64,000 nucleotides of DNA from Haemonchus contortus (GCA_000469685.2 LS997562.1:26449044-26513043), one strand, 5' to 3'. Shown: positions 33,090-45,335, numbered from the stretch's first letter. Notes: generated from the sequence alone by a model not told the origin. Program-made: numbers and translations.

Positions 33090-34020
33090 GTATGGAGCTG
33101 TGCCCCTAGGAGCTAGAGAAACTGCTGTTGGACGAGAAAACCACAGGTGAACAGCTGGCCTTCATGAAAGCGATGCTGAAGCATATGTCAAAAAAAGCGG
33201 ATGGCCTCGCAGCGAGTGAAGTGCAACAGGTGAATACTCCAGGTGAAGCCGTTGCCAAATATCTGGCAAACTGCGAAAGATTGTCGCATAGATGTCGCAG
33301 GGAGTTTCTACTTCTACTGAAACTGCGAAACAGATGGAAGAGCTAGTGAACTCGAAAATAAATGGGGAGTGCAACCTCACTGAAATGGAACTGGAAGGGT
33401 TGAATAAGTTGGAGCTTAGTATCTGCGCTCGTAAAAACGTAGTGTGTGAAACAGTTACGCTAGTGTTAAGCGCGGAAGCATTACAAGGCGACATAGTGGA
33501 ATCGAAAGCAATGCAGCACCGAAAGATATTGACACTCAGACAGAAATAAAGGCAACTCCAAAAGTAGCACTGGGACCGAAGAGCCATGATAAAACCTTCC
33601 ATTCTAGGTAAAGTCGGCAAGGTTCAAAGGAAGGAACTAGTAGAAGGATTGTGAGCAGCTGAGTGCATGAGAGTACAAGGTAGAGATTTCCAAGTTCCAC
33701 AAGGGAGAGCTTCGATGAGTTGATCACGAAGTTTAGGATGAAGTACCAAAATATTAGGCTGAGGAATAACCTTCTCAATCATTTACTCATATCAAAGCTG
33801 GAAGGTTACCCTAAAGCGGTATCGCAAGCACTACCGAAAAATCTCAGAGAAGGGAACTTCGGTGACTTACTGGAAGAACTACGGTGAAAATTCAAGTACA
33901 ATGACTCTGCGATGCGAAACAAGGCATATATGGATCTCAAACGCGGTTCTACCGTCGGCTGCAGAAACGTGTGAATACCACCCACTCAGTCGTCGTCAGG
34001 AGAGTTTATAAAAAGTCTGA
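33090..34020 (+). pseudogene. Degenerate retroelement gag-like region
   Basis: The reading starts at about 33,090 (ATG, early TAG) and continues LLLDEKTTGEQLAFMKAM, then changes frame to ETAKQMEELVNSKINGECN. A third segment near 33,712-33,930 reads FDELITKFRMKYQNIRLRNN, LLNHLLISKLEGYPKAVSQ and ALPKNLREGNFGDLLEELR with a stop soon after, then SAMRNKAYMDLK. From memory of the family, this last block resembles the core of gag proteins of nematode LTR-type retroelements; no database was consulted. There is no protease, RT or integrase downstream and no LTR pair was found, so it is a deletion derivative. Gag would form the cytoplasmic particle in a live element. Confidence 0.45.
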
Positions 34021-34039
34021 AGCAACAAAATCTGTTCCC

Positions 34040-35030
34040 GTTCGGTATGACAACTTCACCCAGGAAGGAATCTTCTGAGCAACAGACCACTTACCCCCTG
34101 ACATGGTATGGAATCCAAGCACTAAGCCTACCTTTTACAAACACCTTTGCAGGAGCAAAGATCTTCCAAGTAGGTGAGGAGATAGGGACCTTTGAGCATG
34201 CGGAAATCATAGAGGTGGAGCCTATCACTTACCATGTTCCCATCGAACGAACAAGAGCTTACCCCTTATACACTGGAAGTAAATATGTTTACTGTCATAA
34301 TCGTAGTGCGGCCTGACACGATGCTCTAGATCTACGAGGCACTAGTTAATTGCCCTGAAAAGGCATCTAAAGCCGGTGAGACAGTTCGTACTTCCCGATT
34401 CCGTACGAGGATAACAACCAGCAGGGATAGACTGCGGTGGGAAGAGTGTGCGTGAAATTCGTACGGTTCATGACCACACCGGTTCGAGGATGGTGGTGAG
34501 AGGCAACTACACGGAAGTCCTGGAAACCGCTCCGTATACACACCGTGCGATTTGCCTAGGAACGGACCAACGCTCCAAGAGGACTTCATTCAATAGCCAC
34601 CAGATTGTCTTTTACCTGGAGAAGATGCGTGTGACGATGAGTATCCTCAGACTGGAAGAGTTCGGAGCAGCATCGCACCAGCTCAAGGGGAAGCGCCGGG
34701 AGGAGAATGCAGCTGAGGCGACGTCGAGACGAATTTATGTGGAACTTCTCCACTATCGTGGGCCCCTGAGCAGAGATGACATGGCTAGAATATTTCGTTT
34801 CGACGCCCTGGTGACATGACATGCCACGAGACGAAAGAGCGTCATTTCAGGAAGGAGCGAGGATTTCTGAAGCGAGAAGAGCGAGCCCCCCCCCCGTGTA
34901 GAGCACATCCTTATGAAGCTGCTAGAGGAGTATCCGAAAGCAGACACAAGGTGAGCAGAAAGGGACAAGGCACCCGAGTGGTCCCGCCAATCACTAACAT
35001 GATTAGGGAAATCGAAAGGCCGTAGTTACT
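34040..35030 (+). other. Unrecognised, formerly coding-looking interior of foldback member 2
   Basis: Successive plus-strand frames without shared stops look like one decayed coding region: PITYHVPIERTRAYPLYTGS (34,047-34,316), ETVRTSRFRTRITTSRDRL (about 34,380), EIRTVHDHTGSRMVVRG (34,448-34,819) and KERHFRKERGFLKREER (34,816-35,025). I do not recognise a domain. Position downstream of gag-like text suggests a retroelement remnant, but this is inference. AGGGACAAGGCACCCGAGTG (34,961) is an inverted match to the GC-rich insert at about 32,772. Confidence 0.3.
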
Positions 35031-35852
35031 GTGTTATTGTGCTATTGTTGCGATTAGTAGTGTGATGTTTTTGAGAGTTTCATTTTTATAGGAAATCATT
35101 AATCGATAAGCTATAGTAGAAATAGACGATGGAGACTGAACAAAACCGATCGAACACTTTCACACTGTACTGAGTAAGTTGAGTGAGTAGCGCACTTTAA
35201 AGTGAATTCCAAACACTTCATTTTCAGGGACCAAAGAGCCCCTACAAGCGCCAAAGCGTGCGTGTACAAACGTGTACATGCAAATACTTATCGGATGGGA
35301 ATCAAGTGCATGGCGCCTTCGCATTCCAAAACGAAGCATTCTTCATACTCTACGGTATCGGCTTATAGCCTCGACGAGGTGATTTCAAACGTGTCCTAAG
35401 CTCCTGGATTACTCAATTCAAAACCGATTCATGGAAAGAAGACGAAAAAGGGGGGCGAGCGCTGCAGCATTCGCACAGATGATTTCCTGGGAAGCAGAGG
35501 TCAATACAGTGTGTTTCAGAAGTATGTGCACACCCAACATTTTGTTTTTTTGGGATTACCATTGCTTTTTGTAACCTGTGACCTTCACCATTCAAATCTT
35601 TGTGTGCGATAACCTACGAACACTTATTCTGAGAGAACATCGTAGCTGCTAACATAATTTTTTATCAAAGAAAATTTTCTCCTTTGTTTCAAAAGTATGT
35701 GCACACTTAGCAAAAAACAAAAATATAACCGAGATCAGGAATCGATGGGGTCACCTAAATTTCCGTAGAGGTTATCGGCTACGAGGAATCGTTTGAGAAT
35801 GGTTTCGCCACTGTAGGTTCTTTAGTTACCTCTAAAATGAAAAATTTCGAGT

Positions 35853-36095
35853 GTGCGCATACTTTTAGAGCGGCAACAGGGCCGCTATTTTTCATGGATT
35901 GCTAGATTCACTCGAGACCCTGGCAGCTATCGCTCACAACCTATTCCTGGCCGTCCACGTATTTTGACTGCTCAGGATAACAGGAGAATAGCCGGCCTTG
36001 TGACGAATACTTCTTTGTCTGTGAGTCAGATCCGAGCTCAGGTGGGTTTATCAGTTTCGCGTACGACCGTTTGGCGCTCTATCCGCTCCTATTAG
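35853..36095 (+). pseudogene. Tc1/Tc3-like transposase N-terminus, left arm
   Basis: An 80-codon frame with FTRDPGSYRSQPIPGRPRIL, then NRRIAGLVTNTSLSVSQIRA and VSRTTVWRSIRSY. The GRPR hinge followed by a second helix-turn-helix is the bipartite DNA-binding domain of Tc1-type transposases. The frame ends in a stop after the DNA-binding domain, and the catalytic DDE half is missing. If transcribed it could give only a DNA-binding fragment. Confidence 0.7.
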
Positions 36096-36199
36096 TATAT
36101 GACATGAGCGACGATGAAGAAGGCTACTCGACTACTCGAATACTCGCCACAAGCTGACAAGGCTGGAGTTTGCTCGTAGGAACATGGCAACATCATGGG

Positions 36200-36682
36200 T
36201 TAAGGTTCGAGAATTTTCAGGATCTTCCTGTTTTTAGAACAAACAATGTGTTGTAAACATTTTGCTCTTGAGATGGATTTCATCATTACTACGGGGACCT
36301 TCACCGGAAGCCACTTTTGTTTTCGAGAAGGAATTTCGGAGAAGGCTCTTTGATGGTCTGCGCGATCAAACTCCAGCCTTTTCAGCTTGTGGCGACTACT
36401 GAGTCGAGTAGCCTTCTTCATGGTCTCTCGTGTGATGTACTCATCAGAGCGGATAGAGCGCCAAACGGTCGCACGCGAGACTGGTAAACCCATCTGAGGT
36501 CGGATCTGGCTCACAGACAAAGAAGTATTCGCCACAAGACGGGCTTTTCTCCTGTTGACTTGAGCAATCAAAATACGTGGACGGCCAGGAAAAGGTTGTG
36601 GGCGATAGCTGCCAGGGTCTCGAGTGAATCTAACAATGTATGAAAAAGAGCGGCCCAGTCGCCGTTCAAAAAGTATGTGCAC
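36200..36682 (-). pseudogene. Tc1/Tc3-like transposase N-terminus, right arm (longer)
   Basis: The mirror copy starts MHILFERRLGRSFSYIVRFT and carries GRPRILIAQVNRRKARLVAN and VSRATVWRSIRSDEYITRET. It is open for 160 codons, extending past the DNA-binding part (SSRHKLKRLEFDRADHQRAF) into the unpaired centre, where no catalytic Asp/Glu motifs are recognisable. This arm lacks the early stop of the left arm. Its open length is notable among otherwise broken elements, but a complete transposase is not present. Confidence 0.7.
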
Positions 36683-39655
36683 ACTCGAAATTTTTCATTT
36701 TAAAGGTGACTAAAGAACCTACCGTGGCGAAACCATTCTCAAACGATTTCTCGTAGTCGATAACCTTTACAGAAATTTAGGTGGCCTCATCGATTCCTGA
36801 TCCCGGTTATATTTTTGTTTTTTGCTAAGTGTGCACATACTTTTAAAAGGAAGAAAAATTTTTCCTTAATAAAAAATTATGTTAGCAGCTACGATGTTCT
36901 CTCAGAATACGTGTTCGTAGGTTATCGCACACAAGGAATTGAATGGTCAAGGTCACAGGTTATAGAAAGCGATGGCATTCCCAAAATAACAAAATGTTGG
37001 GTGTGCACATACTTTTGAAACACACTGTAGTATCGCAACATTTACATATATTTCACACCATTCGGTTATCTAGATCAAAACTTGCCTTCGATCTTCTTGT
37101 TTCGGGTTTCAAAAGACTCGACTCATCCTTCCACTGGAAATTCAGACCTTTCCCTTCATAGCGCGGCGGAAGATACCGCTCCCTCGAAAGGGGCGTGTAA
37201 GATTTTGAAATGGTGCTTCAAGGTCGAATATATATATTTGCCACAAGTTTCGATGAGCATCAGCAGCGGAGTGAAAGAATTTGAGCACGTCAAGAAGTAC
37301 GTATCAAGTAGGGGTTACGATTTACCCTTTATAGGGTCAAATAAGCAGGCAAGAGTTTCTTGACCATGAAATTTCTTGACCATTCCATGGAAGCTTACAA
37401 AACTTCAAAAAGAAATTGGACCATCGCAAAATGTCCAGCACATACTTTCTGAATGAACTTGTACATCGAAATAGTGCTTCGTTGTGCTCGTTTCACATCA
37501 ATTCGGAATCCTACTTCAATAAATACCTACGGCGAACAATCAGGGGAGCCCCTTCATAGTTTCGAACGGATGGAGAATTTAAGGCATGAGAGCATTGATT
37601 ACTCGAGAAAAACTTACCATTTATCTCTTCGAAAAATGCACAAGGCATAGCAGATAATTTGTAACAACTTACAATAATTAGACAAACTGAATTAAGCTTC
37701 TAAAACATCAACTCAGAACAGGATAACTTATATTTTTCAGCGTGACAGGAGCTGCCTTTCTCGCATTTCTCCTCAGAGGATTCATACGATTTCATTTCGT
37801 TTTTGCAAGATTCGCTTCCCAACAATTTCTCATTGTATGTTATTCTGAATTACTTAAATTTCGCTATTGCACTATGTGGTTAATTTTTCGGAGTATTTGT
37901 ATTGGAAACTTTGACTCCACGTCCCATTTAACTGAATGCCCAGCCTCGAAAAGTCACAAATGCTCTTCGCAATAAACAGCCCATGCTGATGTCAGACCTA
38001 AGCAAGAACTTCTCAGGACAATTCGGTCTACCCTAAAATATATACGCGTTAAGTATGTATGCCTGTTGATTTGTCTAGGTTTTATTGTTTGTGTCGGTGT
38101 GCGTGTGTATCGACCGCGATTCGGAACTCCTACTCCCGTGAACCCAGAGCGTTAAATTCTCGGGAGTACAGGCGGCAAGATGGAAGTAAATACGAGAGAT
38201 GGCACGACTTGACAACTCAACCACGAGCTGAGGAATGCCGAAAAATTGTTAATTCAGGTGTGGGTGTTCAAATCTCGTAGAACCATAGGCGACAGTATGA
38301 GAATAGGCGGAACGGAAGCATTGTTGGCAGGTGGCACGACTGGACTCTGCCAACAGGGGGCGAGATGTTCGCGATGATAGCTGGTTCGGACCTGGGGCGT
38401 TTAAATTTGGAATACCGATGGCATGTCGAAACGAGTGATTGGATGGATCCAGCATCAAATGGAATCATAAGAGGGAGGCAGTACCATGCATTTGGTGATC
38501 GTAATTTTAGTAAAAATACGCGGTCAAGTTAGAGTAAGTGGGGAATGAATAATATTAGTTAAATACACAGGACTTGGACGTAACGTTGCTCATGTGATGA
38601 GCTGAAAATAATAATCGCTCTAAAAATTAACATCTCCTGCTTTCTTGTTCAACGTAAGAAGGAGCAGAGCCCAGCGTCAGCAGAGCGATCCGACTGGTGT
38701 TAAAGTACGATGCTGGCGATGTTTTCTAGGACACCGCATACAAAGGAATTTCAATAGTCTCTCATTTTTTTGCCAGCAACGATTAGCTACGAAATCGAAA
38801 ACGATGCAGCAAAGAATAAGCTTCACACCGAGAAAAGTCCATTCGAAGGCTGTAACTCAACGTAGACTGTGTAAAGCGTGTTCACTCCGACTCGCAGTTC
38901 TTCTATTTCAATGGCCTAAAAATACTCATACTTTAACGCTTTTGCTGCTACCAGTACAACTTTATTTACCCTCTTAAATTCTTGCTTCAGACATTTTTCA
39001 GCATAGCCCATTCTTTCCAGCGTACGATTCAATTCGTCAGCAACGAAAAAGCCGAGTACTCTTCTTAATAACTCGTTCCTTAAATGTGATGCTTGTAGTC
39101 GTACCCCTCATAAAATTGGTAGTGCCTCAACTTCCTCGATCTGCTCGTCGACACTAGGACGTTAAGCTTGATCAGTCGACGGCCTCGATCAGGATCCTTC
39201 ATCTCACATGTAGAAGGTGAAGCGCTGGTCCAGGGAGGCGGGCAGTGGAAAAGTAGGTTTTGTGTAATCGATTTGCCGCTGTCGCGGACCATTCGCTTTG
39301 CCGTGATTACAGCTTTAGCTTGTTCAGAAAGCTCAGTCGATAAGCTATCATTACTTAAGCCATTATTCCACTGCTAGTTTTTTGTTCCTGTATTTCTTAT
39401 CTGCCGCTGTACTCTGTACATTCCTTCGTCGCGAGAAAGATGCCGCGACGCGACAATTTTGCTCCTACTGCACTACATCCGTCCGCGCATGAGGCGGTGT
39501 CGGTAAAATGTGCCAAGCTCCCTCACCTTCTACATTAGGATAATAATCACATGAATGCCGGTGCTTAGAAGCAAGTCGCTTCAAGTGCACCATTAAATTC
39601 CGATGCACTGACACCGGTCTCATATGTATGCCCTAACATTCTTAGTCAAAGATGG

Positions 39656-40376
39656 TTAAAGTCTATTTGAGTTCGAATGACGTACGTTACATTCTTCTTT
39701 TCGTACTGACAGATACAGTAGTCGAATGGAATCGGAAGTGTTTGACAGTTTCTCGGTCCTTGCCATTTTCGCAGCAAAGATGAACCTTTGCTGATAGGCA
39801 GCATTCTGCGCTCCGTAGTGTCCGAGTATTTTGAATGTGGCTGATACTATAAAGACAAATAATATTGTTGGTGCGGCAACTGCAACAAGAACAATGTGAC
39901 GGCTTAAAGTAGTGGTCTCAGATGCAGTTATAATGTGATGCATACATGCAAAATGTCGTTTAGTGTAGCATGAATATCGAAGTGGGTCATCAGCTGCATG
40001 GACTTGGTTAGTAGCTCTTCATGAATTGCAGTGTTTTGCATCCTCTTCGGTAGAGCCATTAGGAAAAAAGGATTTCGGTTTTCATATCGTCCAAGCCGAA
40101 CTCTTTGAATCTGAATTGAACTGGGCGAAAAGTGCGAATATAAACAAAAGGTAAGCAAATGCGGTCCAATTTGCACATATGTGCGTAACTGAAATTAAAA
40201 AAAAACATCGTGTCGCTGACGTAATTTTTGAAACAAAATGCAGGACGATTCAAAATTGTGAAGTCAAAGTGAACTTTTCGAAAAAACGTGGTTTGAGCTA
40301 GGTCCAGAGACGTTTTGTATTTTTGAACCCTTCGGAGAAACAGTTCAGCACAGGTTCTAGGACTGAAGAAAGGCAT
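39656..40376 (-). CDS. Candidate multi-exon host gene (weak)
   Basis: Three overlapping minus-strand frames could be joined by splicing. The most useful signal is a strong nematode-type acceptor, TTTTTTTTTAATTTCAG, at about 40,192-40,208 on the minus strand. The frame that follows reads VQIGPHLLTFCLYSHF, RLGRYENRNPFFLMALPKRM and LMTHFDIHATLNDILH. A possible donor GTATGC (about 39,944) and a TTGTTGCAG acceptor (about 39,877) could link it to a frame with one hydrophobic segment (IVLVAVAAPTILFVFIVSAT) followed by KILGHYGAQNAAYQQRFIFA. No domain is recognised. Exon limits are not secure; chance open frames remain possible. Confidence 0.25.
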
Positions 40377-40548
40377 AGACCGTGGCGAGGGGGTAGATTG
40401 CGCCTAAATTGCAAAAAGTTTCAGGTGATCGGAATGCGGCGAGGCTTCCCCATGCTTTTCAGGCAGTAAGAAGTCCGCTCAACTAGTAGCTCACCTGCCA
40501 AAGGCAACTAAATTTGGAAAGTTCTGTTCACACCAAACCCTCGAGAGT

Positions 40549-40860
40549 TTGGCTCTTCGGGTATATTTTCCAATTTTCATGCTTTTCTATTTGGTTTTCA
40601 CAACTCTACCCATAGCTCTCGTAGAACCAGACATCCCCTCTGCAGCTTCCTGCAATGAATATCTGGTTCTGAGCGGTCAGAAACGTTTGTCAGCTCCGCG
40701 AATCGTGCAATGGCATCTGAAAACATTGAGCCTTGGTACAAGCAAATGACGAGAGATGTTGATCGCTCGCAATCGTTGGGCGAAAGAGTTGCAGCAGAAC
40801 GATGGGCTTCATCGCTTACGAGAAAAACAGAACTTTTATGTTAGCTGGAGAACGACTATT
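40549..40860 (+). CDS. Candidate small secreted-protein exon or decayed gene (weak)
   Basis: One frame (40,549-40,749) begins with a signal-peptide-like stretch (VYFPIFMLFYLVFTTLPIAL) followed by VEPDIPSAASCNEYLV. In the next frame an overlapping reading ETFVSSANRAMASENIEPWY continues to KQMTRDVDRSQSLGERVAAE and stops near 40,845. Two adjacent coding-like frames could be a frameshifted gene or two exons. No homolog is recognised. Confidence 0.2.
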
Positions 40861-43800
40861 CACCAAGTCAGTGAGACAAAAACAAAAAACCAAAACAAAA
40901 CAAATAACAAAAAAAAACAAAAAAGATGGCAGGGAGCAAAACCTTCACGTTCGGAGGTATGCATCTGACTTTGTTTCCATAGTTCTGACTGATTGTGTTT
41001 TTTTATAATCGTGACATGAGTCTATATTTCTCCCAGGATATCACTGACACTCCCTTAACGCACCTTCACCTTTTTTTAAAGAAACTTGTTGCGAGGCAAA
41101 AAAGTATGGCTGACAGAGGAAACACTTATCACATCACTGTACTGCTAAAACGCGCATTGTTCAAATTCAAACTGTTTGAGAAAATATCAAAATATGGTAG
41201 CGAAAAATCTGCGAAAGATGACTCACACCTTGATAACGTGGCCCATGATCACCGAAAAAAAAGAGGAACGAATGCTCGAAGTTTTTCCGGTTTCTTTTGA
41301 AGAACTTCAAAAACTGATCATCCGCGTGATAAAGAGTTCTCATGGCGTCGTGAGCCAAACGAGTTAACCAAACTAAAGAGATCTTCGGTATTCCTAAAAA
41401 TCATCGAATTACTAGAGTCGCAAGAATTATTAGTCACGGATGCTAGAAAGCAATGGGTGCTCTATTGACTAGATCGTCTCCGAAGTGACTTTTTTTTTAG
41501 TAAAGCCTTATTTGGGGATTTGTTTATATTCCGAATGGTAGAAGCTGCTATTCGGTGAAACGGTTTCTGTGAGTAACATTAGTCAACATCATAGTAGACG
41601 CCACGAGGCCTAGAATAGTGGTCTTCAGCAACGCAATTTACTTACCAGTGGAGTTGTTAGTGAAAATCTTTCTCATGCGCAGCATGATCAAGCTGAGCGA
41701 AGCTATTCTATTCTTATTTTCTTCGATATACACTGATTATGTTTCACTTCAAATTCGATTCATAGCTTGTAATGAGGGTAGGACTGGAATGCCACGCTTC
41801 GCATTCGAGTGCTTAGTAGGCCAAATGGTGCGCTATTACTTTTCAAAGGCACGGTTCATGATAAAAATGGTTTCCCTGGTATCCTCTGGTATGAATTTGT
41901 GGCCCTGATGTATACCGTATATGGCACTGAAATCATAAACGGTATGTATAGGTAGGGTGCAATAGAATCTCGAAAATCGTATCCACTGCATGCCACACCC
42001 AAAGGTGGTCGTGTATCAAAAATTTAGAATAGGCCGCACCATTTTCAATGGATCACGTATGATAGAATTCAAACAACTAGTAATCCGTGGCGACAGTGAC
42101 GATGAATTTCTGGCGTTCCTGCCTTATTATAGTCAACTACGCAATGGCACACAACTGACATTCTATTCGACATCCCTTTCTGTCGTTATAAGTCAGTACA
42201 GCCCTCGTTTCTTATTGATTTTCGGGGCTTTTTTTCGTAGAATCATAAAATCTCCATTTTCTTGGGCACCTCGCCAATATGCTTTATACTGCTTTATACT
42301 CCATTATTTTGCTTGACCTAGCTATCTCGAAATTACTGTGAACTGTGCCTTCAAGGTGTAGCTCGCAGCTCCAACCAGTTCAAACATCTGCTCTGAAACT
42401 ATGAAAGAGACAGTATGCAGCCTTCAGTGGTTTCACCTGTGTATGCATTCATGAACATTTCCATGAATTGCAGCATGTAGAGATGTGATTCACCACAAGT
42501 TGCCCCCAAAAGTTTTTCACTGTATATCTTCTTATGCATTTGTATGTCGAACGGTCTGAAACAAATAAGTTGTTAGAGTCAGCACTCATGCGATATTACA
42601 GAGATTTAAACTTTTACAATAAACCTAAAAACTATAACATTCTCCGTTTAGGAAAAAACAAGTGGCAACTTCTATTGGAGCATCAAACCGAATGCGAGTA
42701 GAAAACTATCGAGCGTCGAAGAAAGTTGAAAAAAAAGCATGAATCTGTCTATGGATGCTGCTGGTCGTACATTTCTGCCGGTAAGTCCTTCTTGCGGAGT
42801 CCCTGAAGACGCATGACGCACCGGCTTCTGAATACAAGCATGCCGCAGTCTACTCATATCAGGGCCTTTGTTATCAAGCAGCGGAGCAATAAAGGATAGT
42901 TGTGAGGAGAGAAAGACTTTCAAATGCAAAAGCCATGATAGCTAAACTCCAGAATTCCGTCAAACGCAAGTTCGAGTTGTTGTGCCCCCAACAGAACTGC
43001 GCCTAGTTTTTCAATACCAACTGAAAGGATTGCCTTTCAAAGGCGAGCCCTTCGCCCGGTCTTCCCATAACCATTTTGCGTGAGCGCAGCGTCAACAGCG
43101 CAAAAGACTATCTAATTCTGTCGGATCTCCGTTTTACCTTTTTCGTCTCAAGGTGTAAGAGCTCTCAAGAAGAATCCAAAAGACCGTTACATCGTGTAGG
43201 AAAGGAGACCTTTGCCCATATCAATAATTGCGGTAGTTCAATATCAAGCTGCCTGGAGTCTGCGTGCTGTTCCTACAAGTCATTCCAGAGGATTTTTGTT
43301 TGTATAGCACTAAGGAAAAATTGCCTCAACATCTATGGCTCTGGAACTGATTCTTCACTGTCGATTAGATCCACATGGTTGCGAAGCTTGCTATTTCCAA
43401 TTGACGTTTATGATGTTGTTGAAGTTGAAATTGAGATTGAGGGTTGAAATGAATATTTTCCGTTGCCGCTAATCTAATTTCTGTAGATATGAGGAAAGTT
43501 TTGCACGTTCTGCACGTTCGTAGACTCAGGGAAAGTCTTTGTCTCAGCATGATCGTTGCGGTGGGTGTGCCCTTTTTCGTACAAATCTAACCACTTCGCA
43601 CCTCCAGTCACTTGCCTATGGGGTGACCTTGCCTAGTTGGTTGGCTGTTGACCTCTTAGTCAGGCCAAACTCAGTGTGACAATGTCATTGTATGAGTGAA
43701 AAACTACGTCACATTCAAAGTATGAGAAGTAAAATTGAAGCAAAACTTTATGTAGCATGCGAACATAAGATATGCAGCACTGGAACCTATGAAAGTTAAG

Positions 43801-44374
43801 GAAGTCATAGGTGAGAGGAAAAAATTGTTGCAATTGGGAAAACACCTGTTCTCCGCAGGCAAATTAATTAACAGAGAAATATCTCTCGCACTTTTTTCGA
43901 CACCTTGTATCGCTTTTCTCGGATACCATCTGTAGATCACATAAAGATGTTTAAACATGTGGATGAACGCATTATAAATCACCTCTGAACTGGGTTTGTC
44001 ATCGCATTAGCACAATGTTTCACTTGTACTGCTCTGGAATCGACCACAGCGCCTGTCAAGGCTTCAGCTCAGGTTTAGCTGCTCCTAATGCTCCTTTTGC
44101 TTCTTCTCATTCATAGGGATTCCTGTATATAGCTAGCCCACCACCATACACTAATTCATGTACCTTCACCCCTTCCACTTGCACATTCCCTTTCTATTTC
44201 CTCGAGTGCTTTAGCTCCGATTTCCTTTGATTAAATGTCAGCACCTGAAAGCCTTGTGAACTCTGCATACCATGACTCCCCGTTTTTAGGAACCGTAAAT
44301 GCAGCAACAGTCACCTCAGTTACAAACATATATTGTTTGAAGGCACACGAGCAAGGAAGGGAAATTTAAAAAAG

Positions 44375-44443
44375 TGTAGTAGTAGTAGTACTACTACTAC
44401 TACTTATACTAATACTAATAACAACGATAATAATAATAATGAG
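44375..44443. repeat. Mirrored trinucleotide microsatellite (GTA)n(CTA)n
   Basis: A (GTA)n run turns directly into (CTA)n, a self-complementary junction, then grades into (CTAATA)n and (AAT)n. A perfect inverted junction of this kind can form a hairpin. Confidence 0.8.
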
Positions 44444-45167
44444 AAAGTTACCAGTTCATACAGTCAAAACAGGTTTCCCTGAGAATGCAGGAGAAGTCAA
44501 TTAAATCAAAAGAGGACACCCCGCAGGTGAGTGAGTGAAGGTGCGAAGAATGTGCGAAGAAGCAGATTAGTACGTAAATACCGTCTCACTTATTGCGGTT
44601 ATCAAGTAAATTTACATTTGCAACACCGCTACTATTCGCAATGGTTGTTCACCAGTATTTTTTGTTTTCTCGAATTTTCAAGAGTGAAACTATTTAAGAT
44701 AGTTGGTAGCAGTGGTTCTGAGGAACGCTTGCTCTGCATTACCAATTCCTCACGAGAATTTAGCACTAGTATCATAAGTGCCATGCGTCTACAATGATGG
44801 AAGGACTGAGCGTCGATATGAAAATAATGAAATAGAACCATATCCCATGAATATAAATGGGGCTCCATCCCTTGAACTTGAGGGAGCCCCAAATAACAGC
44901 CTTGGGTATAATCGCTTGGGAGAGGTTGCTCAATCTCAGGGCTATGCCAGGCCCTAATCTAAGAATCAGTGCAGTGGCAATCTGTGCTTTTAAAGCGCGA
45001 AGAAATCGCTTTTCATGAACATGATCGAAAAGGATCACTGTTTCTTCAGGATCATCGTCAACGACTCCAACTCAAAAATTGACACTATGAGGGTGACTGA
45101 AATACTTTCGCACTCACTCAGGAACGGAATGGAATGAGCAAAAGCAATTTGCAGTTCCAGAAACATT

Positions 45168-45335
45168 TTCGACTTGATGTTTTGTTGCTGATATTTGCCG
45201 CAGTACGTGTTCCGAAAGTCTCACAAGGTTGGCGATTTGTGGACAAAACTCCAGTCTCGAGTACAAGTACGGGTCCGAGTCCCGTCCGAGACTGAAGTTT
45301 TGGCCTTGAATCGCCACCCTTTTTGGAAACATTTT
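45168..45335 (+). repeat. Dispersed long-hairpin repeat, copy 2
   Basis: The same lead-in as at 9,450 (GACTTGATGTTTTGTTGCTG, then CCGAAAGTCTCACAAGG) and a palindrome (45,227-45,319): GGTTGGCGATTTGTGGACAA pairs with the GGCCTTGAATCGCCACC side and CCAGTCTCG with CGAGACTGAAG. The loop has GGGTCCGAGTCCCG. Confidence 0.7.

Larger units (their letters stand above)
32085..35465. mobile_element. Foldback element, member 2, carrying a retroelement-derived interior
   Basis: The left end CAGTACTCGCCTTAAGAGCT follows TA and resembles member 1 (29,163). The left arm blocks GAGTAATCCAGGAGCT, CGATGCCGTGAAGTAT, CCATGCACTTGA and the GTTCAGTCTCCATCG block pair with inverted copies at 35,105-35,420. The right end is weak (GGCGAGCGCTGCA, about 35,453-35,465). 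The right arm pairs only with left positions 32,085-32,405. From about 32,900 to 35,100 the interior is unrelated sequence with gag-like coding remnants. A GC-rich segment of about 130 bp interrupts the left arm near 32,670-32,800. Confidence 0.65.
35507..37027. mobile_element. Head-to-head Tc1-like palindromic (foldback) element
   Basis: Ends are inverted repeats starting CAGTGTGTTTCA(G/A)AAGTATG, flanked by TA (35,505-35,506; 37,028-37,029). Two inverted copies of a Tc1/Tc3-like transposase 5' part face each other around an unpaired centre of about 200 bp (36.18-36.37 kb). A motif AAAGTATGTGCACAC (or a one-base variant) occurs three times in each arm: about 35,518, 35,692 and 35,852 on the left; 36,665, 36,830 and 37,000 on the right. 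These are good candidates for transposase binding sites. No C-terminal catalytic half is present in either arm. Confidence 0.85.
37030..45165. other. 8-kb stretch without recognisable genes or mobile elements
   Basis: Mostly AT-rich unique-looking sequence. It holds candidate host exons (39.65-40.38 kb minus; 40.55-40.86 kb plus), an isolated MITE-like end (about 42,330-42,350, ACTGTGAACTGTGCCTT), a poly-A/CA tract (40,880-40,925) and a mirrored trinucleotide repeat (44,375-44,443). If this window has a host gene, it is most likely here. Confidence 0.35.

Noticed and set aside
33162..33620. 152-codon minus-strand frame as a gene
   Set aside because: It is antisense to the gag-like remnant and has no recognisable motif.
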